Position numbers and translations under genes: made by a program
Part shown: positions 9,817-18,215 of the stretch, in pieces
How positions within the stretch are numbered: position 1 is the first letter of the stretch
How the letters are laid out: every line of letters starts with the position of its first letter
Notes under the pieces: model-generated
Database searches by the model: none
Told to the model about the DNA's origin: nothing
The model's input: the letters and a program-made list of their open reading frames with translations, nothing else
DNA from: Methylobacter sp.
GTDB taxonomy: Bacteria; Pseudomonadota; Gammaproteobacteria; Methylococcales; Methylomonadaceae
Length of the DNA stretch: 57,199 nucleotides
Assembly: GCA_030679035.1 (NCBI GenBank)
Contig: JAUXTH010000211.1
Span: 1 to 57,199, forward strand
Reading direction: 5' to 3'

Positions 9817-10572
9817 ATGAAACCGGAGTACACGGCTGAATTTCGTTTCTATGAGGAACTGAATGATTTTCTTCCGCCTGAGCAGCGAAAGCGGACTATC
9901 CTTTATCGTTTCAGCGGCCATCCTGGAATCAAAGATCCTATCGAAGCTTTCGGTGTGCCTCACCCCGAGGTAGAGCTGATCGTCGTCAATGGCCGGTCAG
10001 TGGGCTTCGGCTATCAACTGCAAGCCGGTGACCGTGTCGCGGTTTACCCCGTTTTTGAAAGTCTGGACATCAGTTCTTTGATCAAATTGCGCGAAAAACC
10101 GCTGCGCAATCCCCGCTTTATCCTGGACGTGAACCTGGGTAAACTCGCCAAACGCATGCGTATGCTGGGTTTCGACAGCCTCTATCGCAACGACTATCGG
10201 GATGCGGAACTGGTTAATATTGCGGTGATTGAACAGCGCATCGTGCTGACCCGTGACCGCCGCCTGTTGTATGCCAAACAGATCAGCCACGGTTACTGGG
10301 TGCGCACGGTCGATGTGGAAAGCCAAGTCGATGAAGTGCTGCGCCGCTTCGACCTCTATGGCTCGATTCAGCTATTTGCCCGATGCCTGGTTTGCAACGG
10401 TGTGTTGGCACCGGTTGCCAAGGCGGATATTTTGGATCGCCTCGAGCCCAAGACCCAGCTCTATTACGAGGTTTTCCAGCAATGCGCCGATTGTCGGCGA
10501 ATCTATTGGGAGGGATCGCACATTGAGAACATGCGGCAACGCTATGCCGGATTTTCCTGCTCCCCGGAATAG
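9817..10572 (+). CDS. Mut7-C RNase-domain protein with ubiquitin-like N-terminus
   Basis: About 251 residues when started at the ATG at 9817; an in-frame ATG at 9712 would add 35 residues unlike the family. Residues 1-85 look like the Mut7-C ubiquitin-like fold (YTAEFRFYEELNDFLPPEQR, ending in a sulfur-carrier-like strand region). Residues 95-250 form a PIN-like Mut7-C nuclease domain with FILDVNLGKLAKRMRMLGFD and acidic LTRDRRLL. A C-terminal zinc ribbon has CLVC and CADC pairs. The family is thought to act on RNA, but the bacterial substrate is unknown. Confidence 0.85.
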   Translation: MKPEYTAEFRFYEELNDFLPPEQRKRTILYRFSGHPGIKDPIEAFGVPHPEVELIVVNGRSVGFGYQLQAGDRVAVYPVFESLDISSLIKLREKPLRNPRFILDVNLGKLAKRMRMLGFDSLYRNDYRDAELVNIAVIEQRIVLTRDRRLLYAKQISHGYWVRTVDVESQVDEVLRRFDLYGSIQLFARCLVCNGVLAPVAKADILDRLEPKTQLYYEVFQQCADCRRIYWEGSHIENMRQRYAGFSCSPE

Positions 10573-10849
10573 ACTCGTGACTTTTCCTTCTCAAGCTGAA
10601 AACCGTTCCAAGTGGCAGCGAAATTGTCTTGAATCGTTTCGACTTTAATAGGCTTAAGCCAAAAAATAAAACAATCAAACTGTTTGACGTATAATTTGAC
10701 AAACCGCTGGTAAGGGCGTTAGCACATATGTCCCCTTAAAAAACATTTGTACTCTGGGGCAGGATGATCAGCTTTGGATTAGATAAAAATCGCTTTGTGG
10801 CTATGGGTTAATTAAATCGTGGCGATAGAAATTTTAAGGGTTGTAGGAT

Positions 10850-11458
10850 ATGGATGAAATCAACATAATGAAAACGGAAGAGCGAAGAAGTTTTTTTCGA
10901 ATTGATGATGAAGTAAATCTGTTTTATAAAAAAATAGATGAACAGCTGGTGACCGAACCGCATCATGTTTCCGACAATATTTTGAATAGCTGTTCATTGA
11001 CTACAGCGCTTGAAATGGTATCGCAAGAATCGATGTCGCTGTTACACAGAATAGAAAAAAACTTGCCGGATGTGGCGGATTACTTAAGGTTAATTGGCAC
11101 TAAAATCGATCTTATTGCTCAGGCTGTCATGATGCAGGGTTTTCAATTCAAGGAAAGCGAAACCCGCAACGTTAACATCAGCGCAACCGGCATGGCTTTT
11201 AATTGTGAAGAGCAGCTCAAAGCAGGTGATTATCTGGAAATCAAAATACTGCTGGTATCCAGCATGGCGGTCATCGTGACTTACGGCAAAGTTATTTATA
11301 GCAAAAACAGTGAATCAAGCGATATTCAATACCCTTATTTTGTTGGTGTTGATTTTATCGATATGAAGGATGAGGATAGGGAATTGCTGATCAAGTACGT
11401 GGTCAAAAAGCAATTGCAGCAGATCAGGGATAAAAAGCAGGTCGGCACTAACACTTGA
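10850..11458 (+). CDS. Atypical PilZ-domain protein
   Basis: A 202-residue cytosolic protein. PilZ domains bind cyclic di-GMP through an RxxxR motif and a D/NxSxxG motif. Here RRSFFR lies near residue 12 and NISATG near residue 108, with about 90 mainly helical residues between them instead of the usual 20-30, so this is a PilZ fold with a large insertion or a separate helical dimerisation module. The C-terminal part (YFVGVDFIDMKDEDRELLIKYV) is typical PilZ. An AGGAT ribosome-binding sequence precedes the ATG. birA starts 8 bp downstream. Confidence 0.8.
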   Translation: MDEINIMKTEERRSFFRIDDEVNLFYKKIDEQLVTEPHHVSDNILNSCSLTTALEMVSQESMSLLHRIEKNLPDVADYLRLIGTKIDLIAQAVMMQGFQFKESETRNVNISATGMAFNCEEQLKAGDYLEIKILLVSSMAVIVTYGKVIYSKNSESSDIQYPYFVGVDFIDMKDEDRELLIKYVVKKQLQQIRDKKQVGTNT

Positions 11459-11465
11459 GCAGTTT

Positions 11466-12464
11466 GTGAATATTTCTGATAAACAAAAAAAAATCTTAAC
11501 CTTATTAGCTGACGGAGAGTTTCATTCCGGCACCGAACTGGCCGATGCGCTGGGTATCAGCCGTTCAGCCGTCTGGAAACAGCTGAACGGCTTGGCCGAA
11601 TTGGGTTTGCAACACTCAGCAGTCAGAGGTAAAGGCTACCGGTTGGACAACTCCCTGGAGTTGTTGGCGGCGTCAAAAATCAATGAAGTTGTTAACGACC
11701 AAGTTGGCGCGTTAATTTCATCGCTGGAAATTCACGATCAAGTCGATTCCACCAACCGCTATTTGGTGGAGCGCTCACAAAATAATGCGTTGTCAGGTTC
11801 GGTCTGTTTTGCGGAGTACCAAACAGCCGGCAAAGGCAGGCGAGGGCGGCAATGGGTTTCGCCTTACGGGTGTAATATTTACCTGTCGATACTCTGGCGT
11901 TTTCAGCAGGGGCCGGCCGCCATTTCAGGCTTAAGCTTGGCTATTGGTGCGGCGGTCATCAGAGCTTTAAAACAGCACCAAATTGATGATGTAGGTCTTA
12001 AATGGCCTAACGACATTTACAGCCAGGGTAAAAAGCTAGGCGGCATTCTGGTGGAAGTCTCGGGCGAGACCGATGGCCCGTGCGCCGCCGTTATCGGTCT
12101 GGGATTAAATTTGTATTTGCCGGAATCCCAAGCCCAAAGCATCACCCAGGCCTGGACTGATTTGAGCAAGATCACCGGGCAGAACCGGCTGTCCAGAAAC
12201 GAATTGGCCGGTACCTTGTTAAACCATCTGCTGCCGGTTATTGCTGAATATGAAGGCGTCGGCATTACAGCATATCTCGATGAATGGCGGAGCTATGATT
12301 GCCTGATCGGCAAATCCGCGACCTTGTTTATCGGCCAGCAACAATTTGAGGGCATCGTGCGGGGCATCGACGACAGCGGCATGTTGCTGATTGAGCGCCC
12401 GGACGGCAGCGTGCAGACCTTTGCCTCCGGCGAAGTCAGTTTTAACGGTTCATCGCCACAATGA
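11466..12464 (+). CDS. birA: Biotin-protein ligase / biotin operon repressor BirA
   Basis: A 332-residue bifunctional BirA. Residues 1-60 form a winged helix-turn-helix (TELADALGISRSAVWKQLNG) that can repress biotin synthesis genes. The ligase core has GRRGRQW and KWPNDIY, the biotinyl-AMP binding motifs, and a C-terminal SH3-like cap. It attaches biotin to acetyl-CoA carboxylase. The start is GTG (11466). The gene overlaps coaX by 4 bp, so the two are translationally coupled. Confidence 0.97.
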   Translation: MNISDKQKKILTLLADGEFHSGTELADALGISRSAVWKQLNGLAELGLQHSAVRGKGYRLDNSLELLAASKINEVVNDQVGALISSLEIHDQVDSTNRYLVERSQNNALSGSVCFAEYQTAGKGRRGRQWVSPYGCNIYLSILWRFQQGPAAISGLSLAIGAAVIRALKQHQIDDVGLKWPNDIYSQGKKLGGILVEVSGETDGPCAAVIGLGLNLYLPESQAQSITQAWTDLSKITGQNRLSRNELAGTLLNHLLPVIAEYEGVGITAYLDEWRSYDCLIGKSATLFIGQQQFEGIVRGIDDSGMLLIERPDGSVQTFASGEVSFNGSSPQ

Positions 12465-13192
12465 ATCTGCTGATCGATATGGGTAATACCCGGTTAAAGT
12501 GGGCGGTTACGACCGCCGGCCAAATCATAACCGGATCATCGTTGGTTAATAGCCGGATTAATCGGGATGAACTTTTTCGACTCTGGAAAGGTATCTATCG
12601 CCCCAGGCGTATTGCCGTTTCCTGCGTAAGTGCAAACCGGCTGGTCGAACTGGTTCAGTCGGTAGCGCATGAACTTTGGCTTGATGTGGATATTATCCAT
12701 GTTAAATCTCAGGCTCAGGTGTTTGGCGTGATTAACGCTTACCAGCAGCCGGTAAGGCTGGGTGTCGACCGCTGGCTGTCTTTGGTTGCCGTTTGGCAGA
12801 AGTATCACAGTCCGGCCTGTATAGTCGATTGCGGAACGGCGATTACCGTGGATTTAATCGATGCCGATGGCAGGCATCAAGGGGGGCTGATTTGCCCCGG
12901 CCTGACGCTGATGAAAAAATCCCTCGGTCAGGGAACCGACGCGCTGCCATTTAGCGAAACAGACCATGCAGTCGGTCTGGCTAATTTCACCGAGGCTGCG
13001 ATCTACAGCGGCACCTTAATGGCCGCTATCGGCTTGATTGAGCATGTGCTGGCAAAACAGCCCGCCAATTTGCGACTGATTTTAACCGGCGGCGATGCCG
13101 AACTTATCGCCGGGCAACTTGGTATTCCCTGCACCGTTGACCCGGATTTGGTGCTGCGGGGATTGTTGTGTGTCCTGGAAGGGCACACATGA
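12461..13192 (+). CDS. coaX: Type III pantothenate kinase
   Basis: A 243-residue CoaX, which phosphorylates pantothenate in the first step of coenzyme A synthesis. The ASKHA-fold signatures are present: DMGNTRLKWA at the N-terminus, the LGVDRW region and DCGTAITVD, then GGLICPGLTLM. It overlaps birA upstream (ATGA) and the next gene downstream (4 bp), so three genes form one coupled operon. Confidence 0.96.
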   Translation: MNLLIDMGNTRLKWAVTTAGQIITGSSLVNSRINRDELFRLWKGIYRPRRIAVSCVSANRLVELVQSVAHELWLDVDIIHVKSQAQVFGVINAYQQPVRLGVDRWLSLVAVWQKYHSPACIVDCGTAITVDLIDADGRHQGGLICPGLTLMKKSLGQGTDALPFSETDHAVGLANFTEAAIYSGTLMAAIGLIEHVLAKQPANLRLILTGGDAELIAGQLGIPCTVDPDLVLRGLLCVLEGHT

Positions 13193-13587
13193 AGATTTTG
13201 GTTCTGCTGATAGCATTGGCTAACGTTGTGCTGTTTATGTGGGAATACAGGAACGGCGCTTTCGAACAGGTTGTCAAAACCTCGCAACGACCGAATCGGG
13301 AGCCGATTGTATTGGTCAGCGAATTGAAAAAAGAAGCAGTGAATGTTGATTTCATATCGCTATACCCGCAGGGCCTGGATCCGCTGGCCGATAATTCTTT
13401 GACGGAACCATTCGCCCTTAAAGACTTTTCGGCAACTGCTCCATTCGTTGCTCTCGGCAACCGCTCCATGCGTTGCTCTACCTCCCCCGTCCTTGGGGTC
13501 GTACCTCCTGCATCCATGCAGTCGACCGGCGAGCTGTTGTTTTCAGCTGAACCGCAAAACGAGGCGGTCATTCCGACTAAGCCCTAG
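13189..13587 (+). pseudogene. Truncated SPOR-type membrane protein interrupted by a repeat
   Basis: The first 80 or so residues look native: a short N-terminal membrane helix (MKILVLLIALANVVLFMWEY) and a charged linker, as in the SPOR-domain proteins often found after birA-coaX. From about residue 85 the reading frame runs into a dispersed repeat (13453-13529, copy at 28844-28898), and translation ends at 13587 without any recognisable SPOR peptidoglycan-binding domain. It may still make a short membrane peptide. The match to the SPOR family is inferred from context and the N-terminus only. Confidence 0.55.
13453..13529. repeat. Dispersed repeat (family D) inside the gene after coaX
   Basis: The blocks CTCGGCAAC, TGCGTTGCTCTACCTCC and TGCATCCATGCAGTCG occur here and again, in the same order, at 28844-28898. 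The copy here has about 22 extra bases between the second and third blocks. TGCATCCATGCA is nearly self-complementary. The element interrupts the SPOR-like reading frame. Confidence 0.7.
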
Positions 13588-13620
13588 AAGCGTCAGACAT
13601 CTCTTAAATTTTAATTTATC

Positions 13621-14850
13621 GTGCTAAACATCATCTGGATAAGCTTTTTCCTGGCCGCCTTTTGCACCGCGTTGTTCAAACTGGTTTTTCTGGGTGACCA
13701 ACAGGTTTTTGCGCAAATCATGGAAGCCATGTTTGCGCTGTCGAAATCGGCTTTTGAAATAGCCTTGGGTCTGACCGGCGTACTGACCTTATGGCTGGGC
13801 ATCATGCGCATCGGCGAAAAGAGCGGGTTTATCCAGTTACTAACCGAAGGTCTGACACCGTTATTCAGCCGGTTAATGCCTGAGGTGCCTAAAGGCCATC
13901 CTGCTTTGGGCGCTATTGTAATGAACATTTCCGCCAATGCGCTGGGGCTGGATAATGCCGCAACGCCGTTGGGCATCAAAGCCATGCAGGAACTGCAAAC
14001 TCTTAACCCTAACCCCGAAACTGCCAGCAACGCGCAAATCCTGTTCCTGGTCATCAACACAGCAGGCGTTACGCTGTTTCCGGTCACGATTTTCACCTAC
14101 CGCGCCCAGCTGGGTGCGGCCAACCCGACCGATGTGTTCATCCCGATCCTGATAGCCACGTATATGGGGACGATGGCAGGATTGTTCGCCGTCGCGTTCG
14201 TGCAAAAGATCAATCTGTTGGATAAGGTGATCATGGCTTATCTGGGCGGCTTTACGCTGATGGTCGGTGGCATACTGGCGTATTTTTCAAGCTTGCCGCA
14301 GCAGCAAATGCTTGAGCAATCCGCGATCATCAGCAACTTCATCCTGTTTTCGCTGGTCATCACCTTTATTCTCGGCGCGATCCATAAGGAGATTAACGCC
14401 TACGAAGCGTTCATTGAAGGTGCCAAGGAAGGCTTTCATACCGCTACCACCATCATCCCTTATTTGGTCGCGATGCTGGTTGCGATCGGCGTATTCCGAG
14501 CCAGCGGTGCGCTGGATTTGCTGGCCGATATGGCGCGAGCTGCGGTGCATTACTTCATGCTCGACGACCGCTTTGTCGATGCGCTGCCCACCGCGCTGAT
14601 CAAGCCGTTCAGCGGCAGCGGGGCCAGGGCGATGATGATCGATACCATGAAGACCATGGGTGCGGATTCGTTTGCCGGACGTTTGTCGTCGATTGTGCAG
14701 GGCAGCAGCGAAACCACCTTTTATGTATTGGCGATTTACTTCGGTTCGGTCGGCATCAAACATATTCGCCATGCCGCCGCGTGTGGGATAATAGCCGACT
14801 TTGCGGGCATTGTTGCGTCCATTTTTGTCGCCTATTGGTTCTTTGGCTGA
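13621..14850 (+). CDS. SpmA/SpmB-like fused nucleoside-recognition (Gate) membrane protein
   Basis: A 409-residue polytopic membrane protein formed by two Gate-type halves, corresponding to the separate spore maturation proteins SpmA and SpmB of Bacillus. The first half contains the hallmark GLDNAATPLGIKAMQEL; the second half contains KPFSGSGARAMMIDTM and SSETTFYVLAIYFG. The start is GTG (13621). Despite the family name the host need not sporulate; the transported substrate is unknown. It lies 33 bp after the truncated gene and ends just before an inverted-repeat element. Confidence 0.88.
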   Translation: MLNIIWISFFLAAFCTALFKLVFLGDQQVFAQIMEAMFALSKSAFEIALGLTGVLTLWLGIMRIGEKSGFIQLLTEGLTPLFSRLMPEVPKGHPALGAIVMNISANALGLDNAATPLGIKAMQELQTLNPNPETASNAQILFLVINTAGVTLFPVTIFTYRAQLGAANPTDVFIPILIATYMGTMAGLFAVAFVQKINLLDKVIMAYLGGFTLMVGGILAYFSSLPQQQMLEQSAIISNFILFSLVITFILGAIHKEINAYEAFIEGAKEGFHTATTIIPYLVAMLVAIGVFRASGALDLLADMARAAVHYFMLDDRFVDALPTALIKPFSGSGARAMMIDTMKTMGADSFAGRLSSIVQGSSETTFYVLAIYFGSVGIKHIRHAAACGIIADFAGIVASIFVAYWFFG

Positions 14851-14860
14851 TTTTTTATTG

Positions 14861-15054
14861 GAACACGGATGACACAGATGACACAGATTAGACGGATTTA
14901 AACGGATTTAAACGGATTTAAACGGATTTTTTTCTTTTCTTCTTTACCCTAAAAAACGTAATTTATCGTGGACGAAATGATTTTTCTAGGTTTATCTGTG
15001 TTGATCAGCCTAATCCGTGTCGCCTAGAGGCGCCTACTTTTGGCATCCGTGTTC
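14861..15054. repeat. Intergenic element bounded by an 11-bp inverted repeat
   Basis: GAACACGGATG (14861-14871) and CATCCGTGTTC (15044-15054) are perfect reverse complements enclosing 172 bp. Inside are ACACAGAT copies near the left arm and ATCTGTGT near 14993, a run of a 10-bp unit (cggatttaaa, about 14892-14930, 3-4 copies) and a palindrome CGCCTAGAGGCG (15021-15032). It fills the whole gap between the SpmAB-like gene and mtaB. Confidence 0.8.
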
Positions 15055-15081
15055 AATTTTTCTAACTGCTGTTAATCCTTA

Positions 15082-16371
15082 ATGAAAGTTCACCTTAAAA
15101 CACTCGGCTGCCGCCTTAACGAAGCCGAACTGGAAACCTGGGCTCAGGCTTTTCAAAAATCCGGTCATCAAATCACCAAGCAGGCCGAAGCTGCGAATCT
15201 TATCGTCATAAATTCCTGCGCGGTGACCCAGGATGCCGCCAGAAAATCGCGCCAGCTGATACGCCGCATACATCGGGATAACCCGCAAGCCAAGCTCGTC
15301 GTCAGCGGCTGTTATGCCACCTTGAATGAAGACGAGGCGGCGTCTTTACTGGGCGTCGACTTGATAGTCAGCAACAAGGATAAGGATCAATTGGTTGAAA
15401 AAACCCTGGCTGAACTGAATATGGACAGCATGCCCGTCCTGTCCACCGAGCCTGGGGAAATATCGCTGTTCACCCGCGGCAGGCAACGCGCGTTCGTGAA
15501 GGTGCAGGACGGCTGCCGTTACCGCTGCACATTTTGCATCGTCACCGTGGCGCGCGGCGAAGAAAACAGCCGCCCCGTGCAGGCGGTTATCGACGAGATC
15601 AATGCGCTGCACCAGCAAGGCATTACCGAAGTCATTTTGACCGGTGTGCACTTGGGCGGCTATGGCAGCGATCTGGGCAACAACCTGTCCGATCTAATCA
15701 AAGCTATTCTTGCGGAAACCGACATTCCAAGGCTTAGATTAGGCTCGTTGGAACCGTGGGAGTTGCCGGACGACTTTTTCGAGCTGTTCCGCAATCCGCG
15801 CCTGATGCCGCATCTGCACCTACCCCTGCAAAGCGGTTCCGACACCGTGCTGCGCCGTATGGCAAGGCGCTGTAAAACCGAAGAGTTTGCCGCGATCGTC
15901 AGTAAGTTGCGGGCGCAAATTCCGCACTTTAATATCACTACCGATATTATCGTCGGCTTTCCCGGCGAAACCGAGCAGGAATGGCAGGATAGTTTTGACT
16001 TCATCAAACAAACCGGTTTCGGTCATATCCATATCTTCACCTATTCCAGCCGTGAGGGCACCAAGGCCGCAAGCCTGCCGGACCAGCTGAGCAACGACAT
16101 CAAAAAACAGCGCAGCAGGCAGCTGCATGAGTTGGCCGAGCAAATGAAGCTGAAATTTTTTGCCGAGAATGTGGGACAAGAATTTGCGGTGTTATGGGAA
16201 GGCTACAGCGAAGCGTTGGCCGACGACAAACAACGGGTGTTTGGTTACACGCCGAATTATCTTAAGGTCGGTTGCGTGATCAGCAACGATGTGTCGGTGG
16301 AGAATCAGACGCTTAATTGCGTGGTGACCGCTGTTGATGAGGGCTGCGTTGTCGGGGAGCTTGTGGAATAA
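15082..16371 (+). CDS. mtaB: tRNA t6A37 methylthiotransferase MtaB
   Basis: A 429-residue radical-SAM methylthiotransferase that converts t6A37 to ms2t6A37 in ANN-decoding tRNAs. The N-terminal UPF0004 domain starts MKVHLKTLGCRLNEAE and supplies cluster cysteines (NSCAVT, SGCYA). The radical-SAM motif CRYRCTFC is at about residues 147-154. IIVGFPGETEQEW and the C-terminal TRAM-like region are intact. Length matches the MtaB subgroup rather than MiaB or RimO. A strong stem-loop with a T-rich tail follows. Confidence 0.95.
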   Translation: MKVHLKTLGCRLNEAELETWAQAFQKSGHQITKQAEAANLIVINSCAVTQDAARKSRQLIRRIHRDNPQAKLVVSGCYATLNEDEAASLLGVDLIVSNKDKDQLVEKTLAELNMDSMPVLSTEPGEISLFTRGRQRAFVKVQDGCRYRCTFCIVTVARGEENSRPVQAVIDEINALHQQGITEVILTGVHLGGYGSDLGNNLSDLIKAILAETDIPRLRLGSLEPWELPDDFFELFRNPRLMPHLHLPLQSGSDTVLRRMARRCKTEEFAAIVSKLRAQIPHFNITTDIIVGFPGETEQEWQDSFDFIKQTGFGHIHIFTYSSREGTKAASLPDQLSNDIKKQRSRQLHELAEQMKLKFFAENVGQEFAVLWEGYSEALADDKQRVFGYTPNYLKVGCVISNDVSVENQTLNCVVTAVDEGCVVGELVE

Positions 16372-16385
16372 TTGATAAGAAATTT

Positions 16386-16450
16386 CACCACGAAGACACG
16401 AAGGACACGAAGAAAAAACATAAAGCTTCGTGTCTTCGTGGTGTGTTTTT
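16386..16450. terminator. 18-bp inverted repeat acting as a terminator of mtaB
   Basis: CACCACGAAGACACGAAG (16386-16403) pairs perfectly with CTTCGTGTCTTCGTGGTG (16426-16443), followed by TGTTTTTA. The CACGAAGACACGAAGG motif is a recurrent intergenic repeat type in many bacteria, so this may be both a repeat and a terminator. Confidence 0.7.
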
Positions 16451-16481
16451 ATGAGACCCCATCCGGCATAGAGACTAAAAC

Positions 16482-18056
16482 ATGGGTCTTAACACCGAAA
16501 GGTATAACGTGACTATTTTCAACACAGCAAAACGCGCCCTGCAATTTTTCCGCATCGGGCTGGCGGCAAAAAAACTGCAACGCACTCAGGACGAGACTGA
16601 ACGCTTGCTTGCCAAAAAGGCGCTTGCAGGCTTGTTCGCCGATGCGCGCGGCATCACTATGAAAGTCGGACAGTTGTTTGCGGGCACTGATGGTGCGACG
16701 CCCTTTCAGGAGCTTGTCGAAGGCATAGAACCTTTGCCGTTAAAAACTATGATCCCGCTGCTTGAAAAGGAACTTGGGCAAAAAGTCAAAAGCGTTTTCC
16801 GCTCCATCGAGCCCGCCATCGCGGCGGCGTCTCTAGGACAAGTGCATCTTGCCAAGCTTAAAAACGGTGACCAGGTTGCGGTAAAAATCCGCTATCCCGA
16901 TATTAGCGATGCGGTCGATGCCGAATTGCGCCTGGTCGGCTTGATGCCCGGCGTGGGGCCGGTTAATCGCTGGGGCTTTGATCTTGACGCGTATAAAAGA
17001 AGCCTGCGCGATAACATGCGCCGCGAACTTGATTACCGCTCGGAAGCCCAAAGGCAGGACTACTTTGGCCGCACCGTACAAGTGCCGGGCTTGAAAGTTC
17101 CGAAAGTGTATCAGGATTTATGCAGCGAACGGGTGCTGGTGCAGAGCAGGGCAGAAGGTGTGTTGATCGATAAGGCCGGTAGCTGGTCAGAACAGGATCG
17201 TCTGGCGATTGGGCAGACATTGGTGCTGACGCTGTTTAAAAGCCTGTTTGTTGCGGGCGAGGTGCATGGCGATCCGCATCCCGGCAATGCTTTTTACGGT
17301 CATGACGAGTATGGCCAGCCGCAAGTTACCTTGCTCGACTACGGCTGCACTATCAGCATCACCGAGCCGCGTAGAATGGCGCTGCTTAAGCTGATCGTCG
17401 GTTGCCGCGAGCGTAGCCCCGTCAAGCCGCTGGATTGTTTTGCGGCATTGGGTTTTGACAGCAAAAAATTGGCTCCTATCAGCGGCTCGTTGCCCGCTTT
17501 ATGCCAGATATTATTCCGGCCTTTTTTGTTAAATCATCCGTTTAATCCCGATCAATGGCAGCTGGGCCAGTCGTTTAATGATCTGCTCGGCGATTACCGC
17601 TGGTGGTTCCGGTCGGCCGGGCCTTCCGACCTGTTTTTGCTGATGCGAGCCTTTCAGGGGCTGATCCAGCAGTTGCAACAGTTGGATGTTTACCTGCCCT
17701 GGTGGACACTGCTGCAACAAGCGGTCGGTCGGGAACTGATTCAGCAGGCCGCGGTGTATGAATTGCCCGCAATCGAGTCAGAGTCGACGAAGGCGTTGCG
17801 TTTTGATCAGCAGGCGACCACGCTTTGCGTACGCGTCAGCGAAGGTGGCGAGCAGCGTGTTGCGGTTAAAATGCCCGCCGAAGCGGTGCTGGATTTGGAG
17901 CATCTTATCCCGGAAGATGTGCTGGAGCTCATCGTAGCTTCGGGTAAAGTCGATCTCAAACAGTTGGGCGATTCACTCCGCGCCAACGGCATCATTCCCC
18001 AGCAATTGTTTGTTTTTGAAGGCGGCAGAAAAACTTATAAGGTGTGGCTGGAGTAA
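16482..18056 (+). CDS. ABC1/UbiB-family atypical kinase
   Basis: About 524 residues (515 if started at the GTG at 16509, which has a better-spaced GAAAGG ribosome-binding sequence). UbiB-type atypical kinases have the KxGQ motif (here MKVGQLF near residue 62), AAASLGQVHLAKLKNGDQVAVKI with the Ala-rich loop and catalytic Lys, and the metal-binding HGDPHPGNAFY and LLDYGCT segments, all present. Relatives support ubiquinone biosynthesis or lipid handling. No ubi gene adjoins, so the target is unknown. The long C-terminal third is less conserved. Confidence 0.88.
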   Translation: MGLNTERYNVTIFNTAKRALQFFRIGLAAKKLQRTQDETERLLAKKALAGLFADARGITMKVGQLFAGTDGATPFQELVEGIEPLPLKTMIPLLEKELGQKVKSVFRSIEPAIAAASLGQVHLAKLKNGDQVAVKIRYPDISDAVDAELRLVGLMPGVGPVNRWGFDLDAYKRSLRDNMRRELDYRSEAQRQDYFGRTVQVPGLKVPKVYQDLCSERVLVQSRAEGVLIDKAGSWSEQDRLAIGQTLVLTLFKSLFVAGEVHGDPHPGNAFYGHDEYGQPQVTLLDYGCTISITEPRRMALLKLIVGCRERSPVKPLDCFAALGFDSKKLAPISGSLPALCQILFRPFLLNHPFNPDQWQLGQSFNDLLGDYRWWFRSAGPSDLFLLMRAFQGLIQQLQQLDVYLPWWTLLQQAVGRELIQQAAVYELPAIESESTKALRFDQQATTLCVRVSEGGEQRVAVKMPAEAVLDLEHLIPEDVLELIVASGKVDLKQLGDSLRANGIIPQQLFVFEGGRKTYKVWLE

Positions 18057-18103
18057 CTGGGCATGGCTTAGGGGTAGTTATACTGATGACCTCTCCTGTA
18101 GGG

Positions 18104-18162
18104 TTCAAAGCAAGCTTTGAACTCCGATAGTCACATTTTCTGGAGTCCAAAGCTAGCTTTGG
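18104..18162. repeat. REP-like palindrome pair (family B, CAAAGC-N2-GCTTTG)
   Basis: TTCAAAGC-aa-GCTTTGAA (18104-18121) and CCAAAGC-ta-GCTTTGG-type (18147-18162) are linked by ACTCCGATAG...CTGGAGT, in which ACTCC and GGAGT are themselves inverted. The same composite recurs at 28696-28751, 39879-39915 and 50621-50688. It lies between the convergent ABC1 and gluQRS genes. Confidence 0.85.
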
Positions 18163-18215
18163 AATTGGCTTTGCGATTAAAAAGGCGTGAGCGGTTACCC
18201 TGAGGAAAGTTATCT

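Noticed and set aside
14892-14930. CRISPR-like tandem repeats
   Set aside because: The units are 10 bp, directly abutting and without spacers; no cas gene is present. They are a simple tandem run within an inverted-repeat element.
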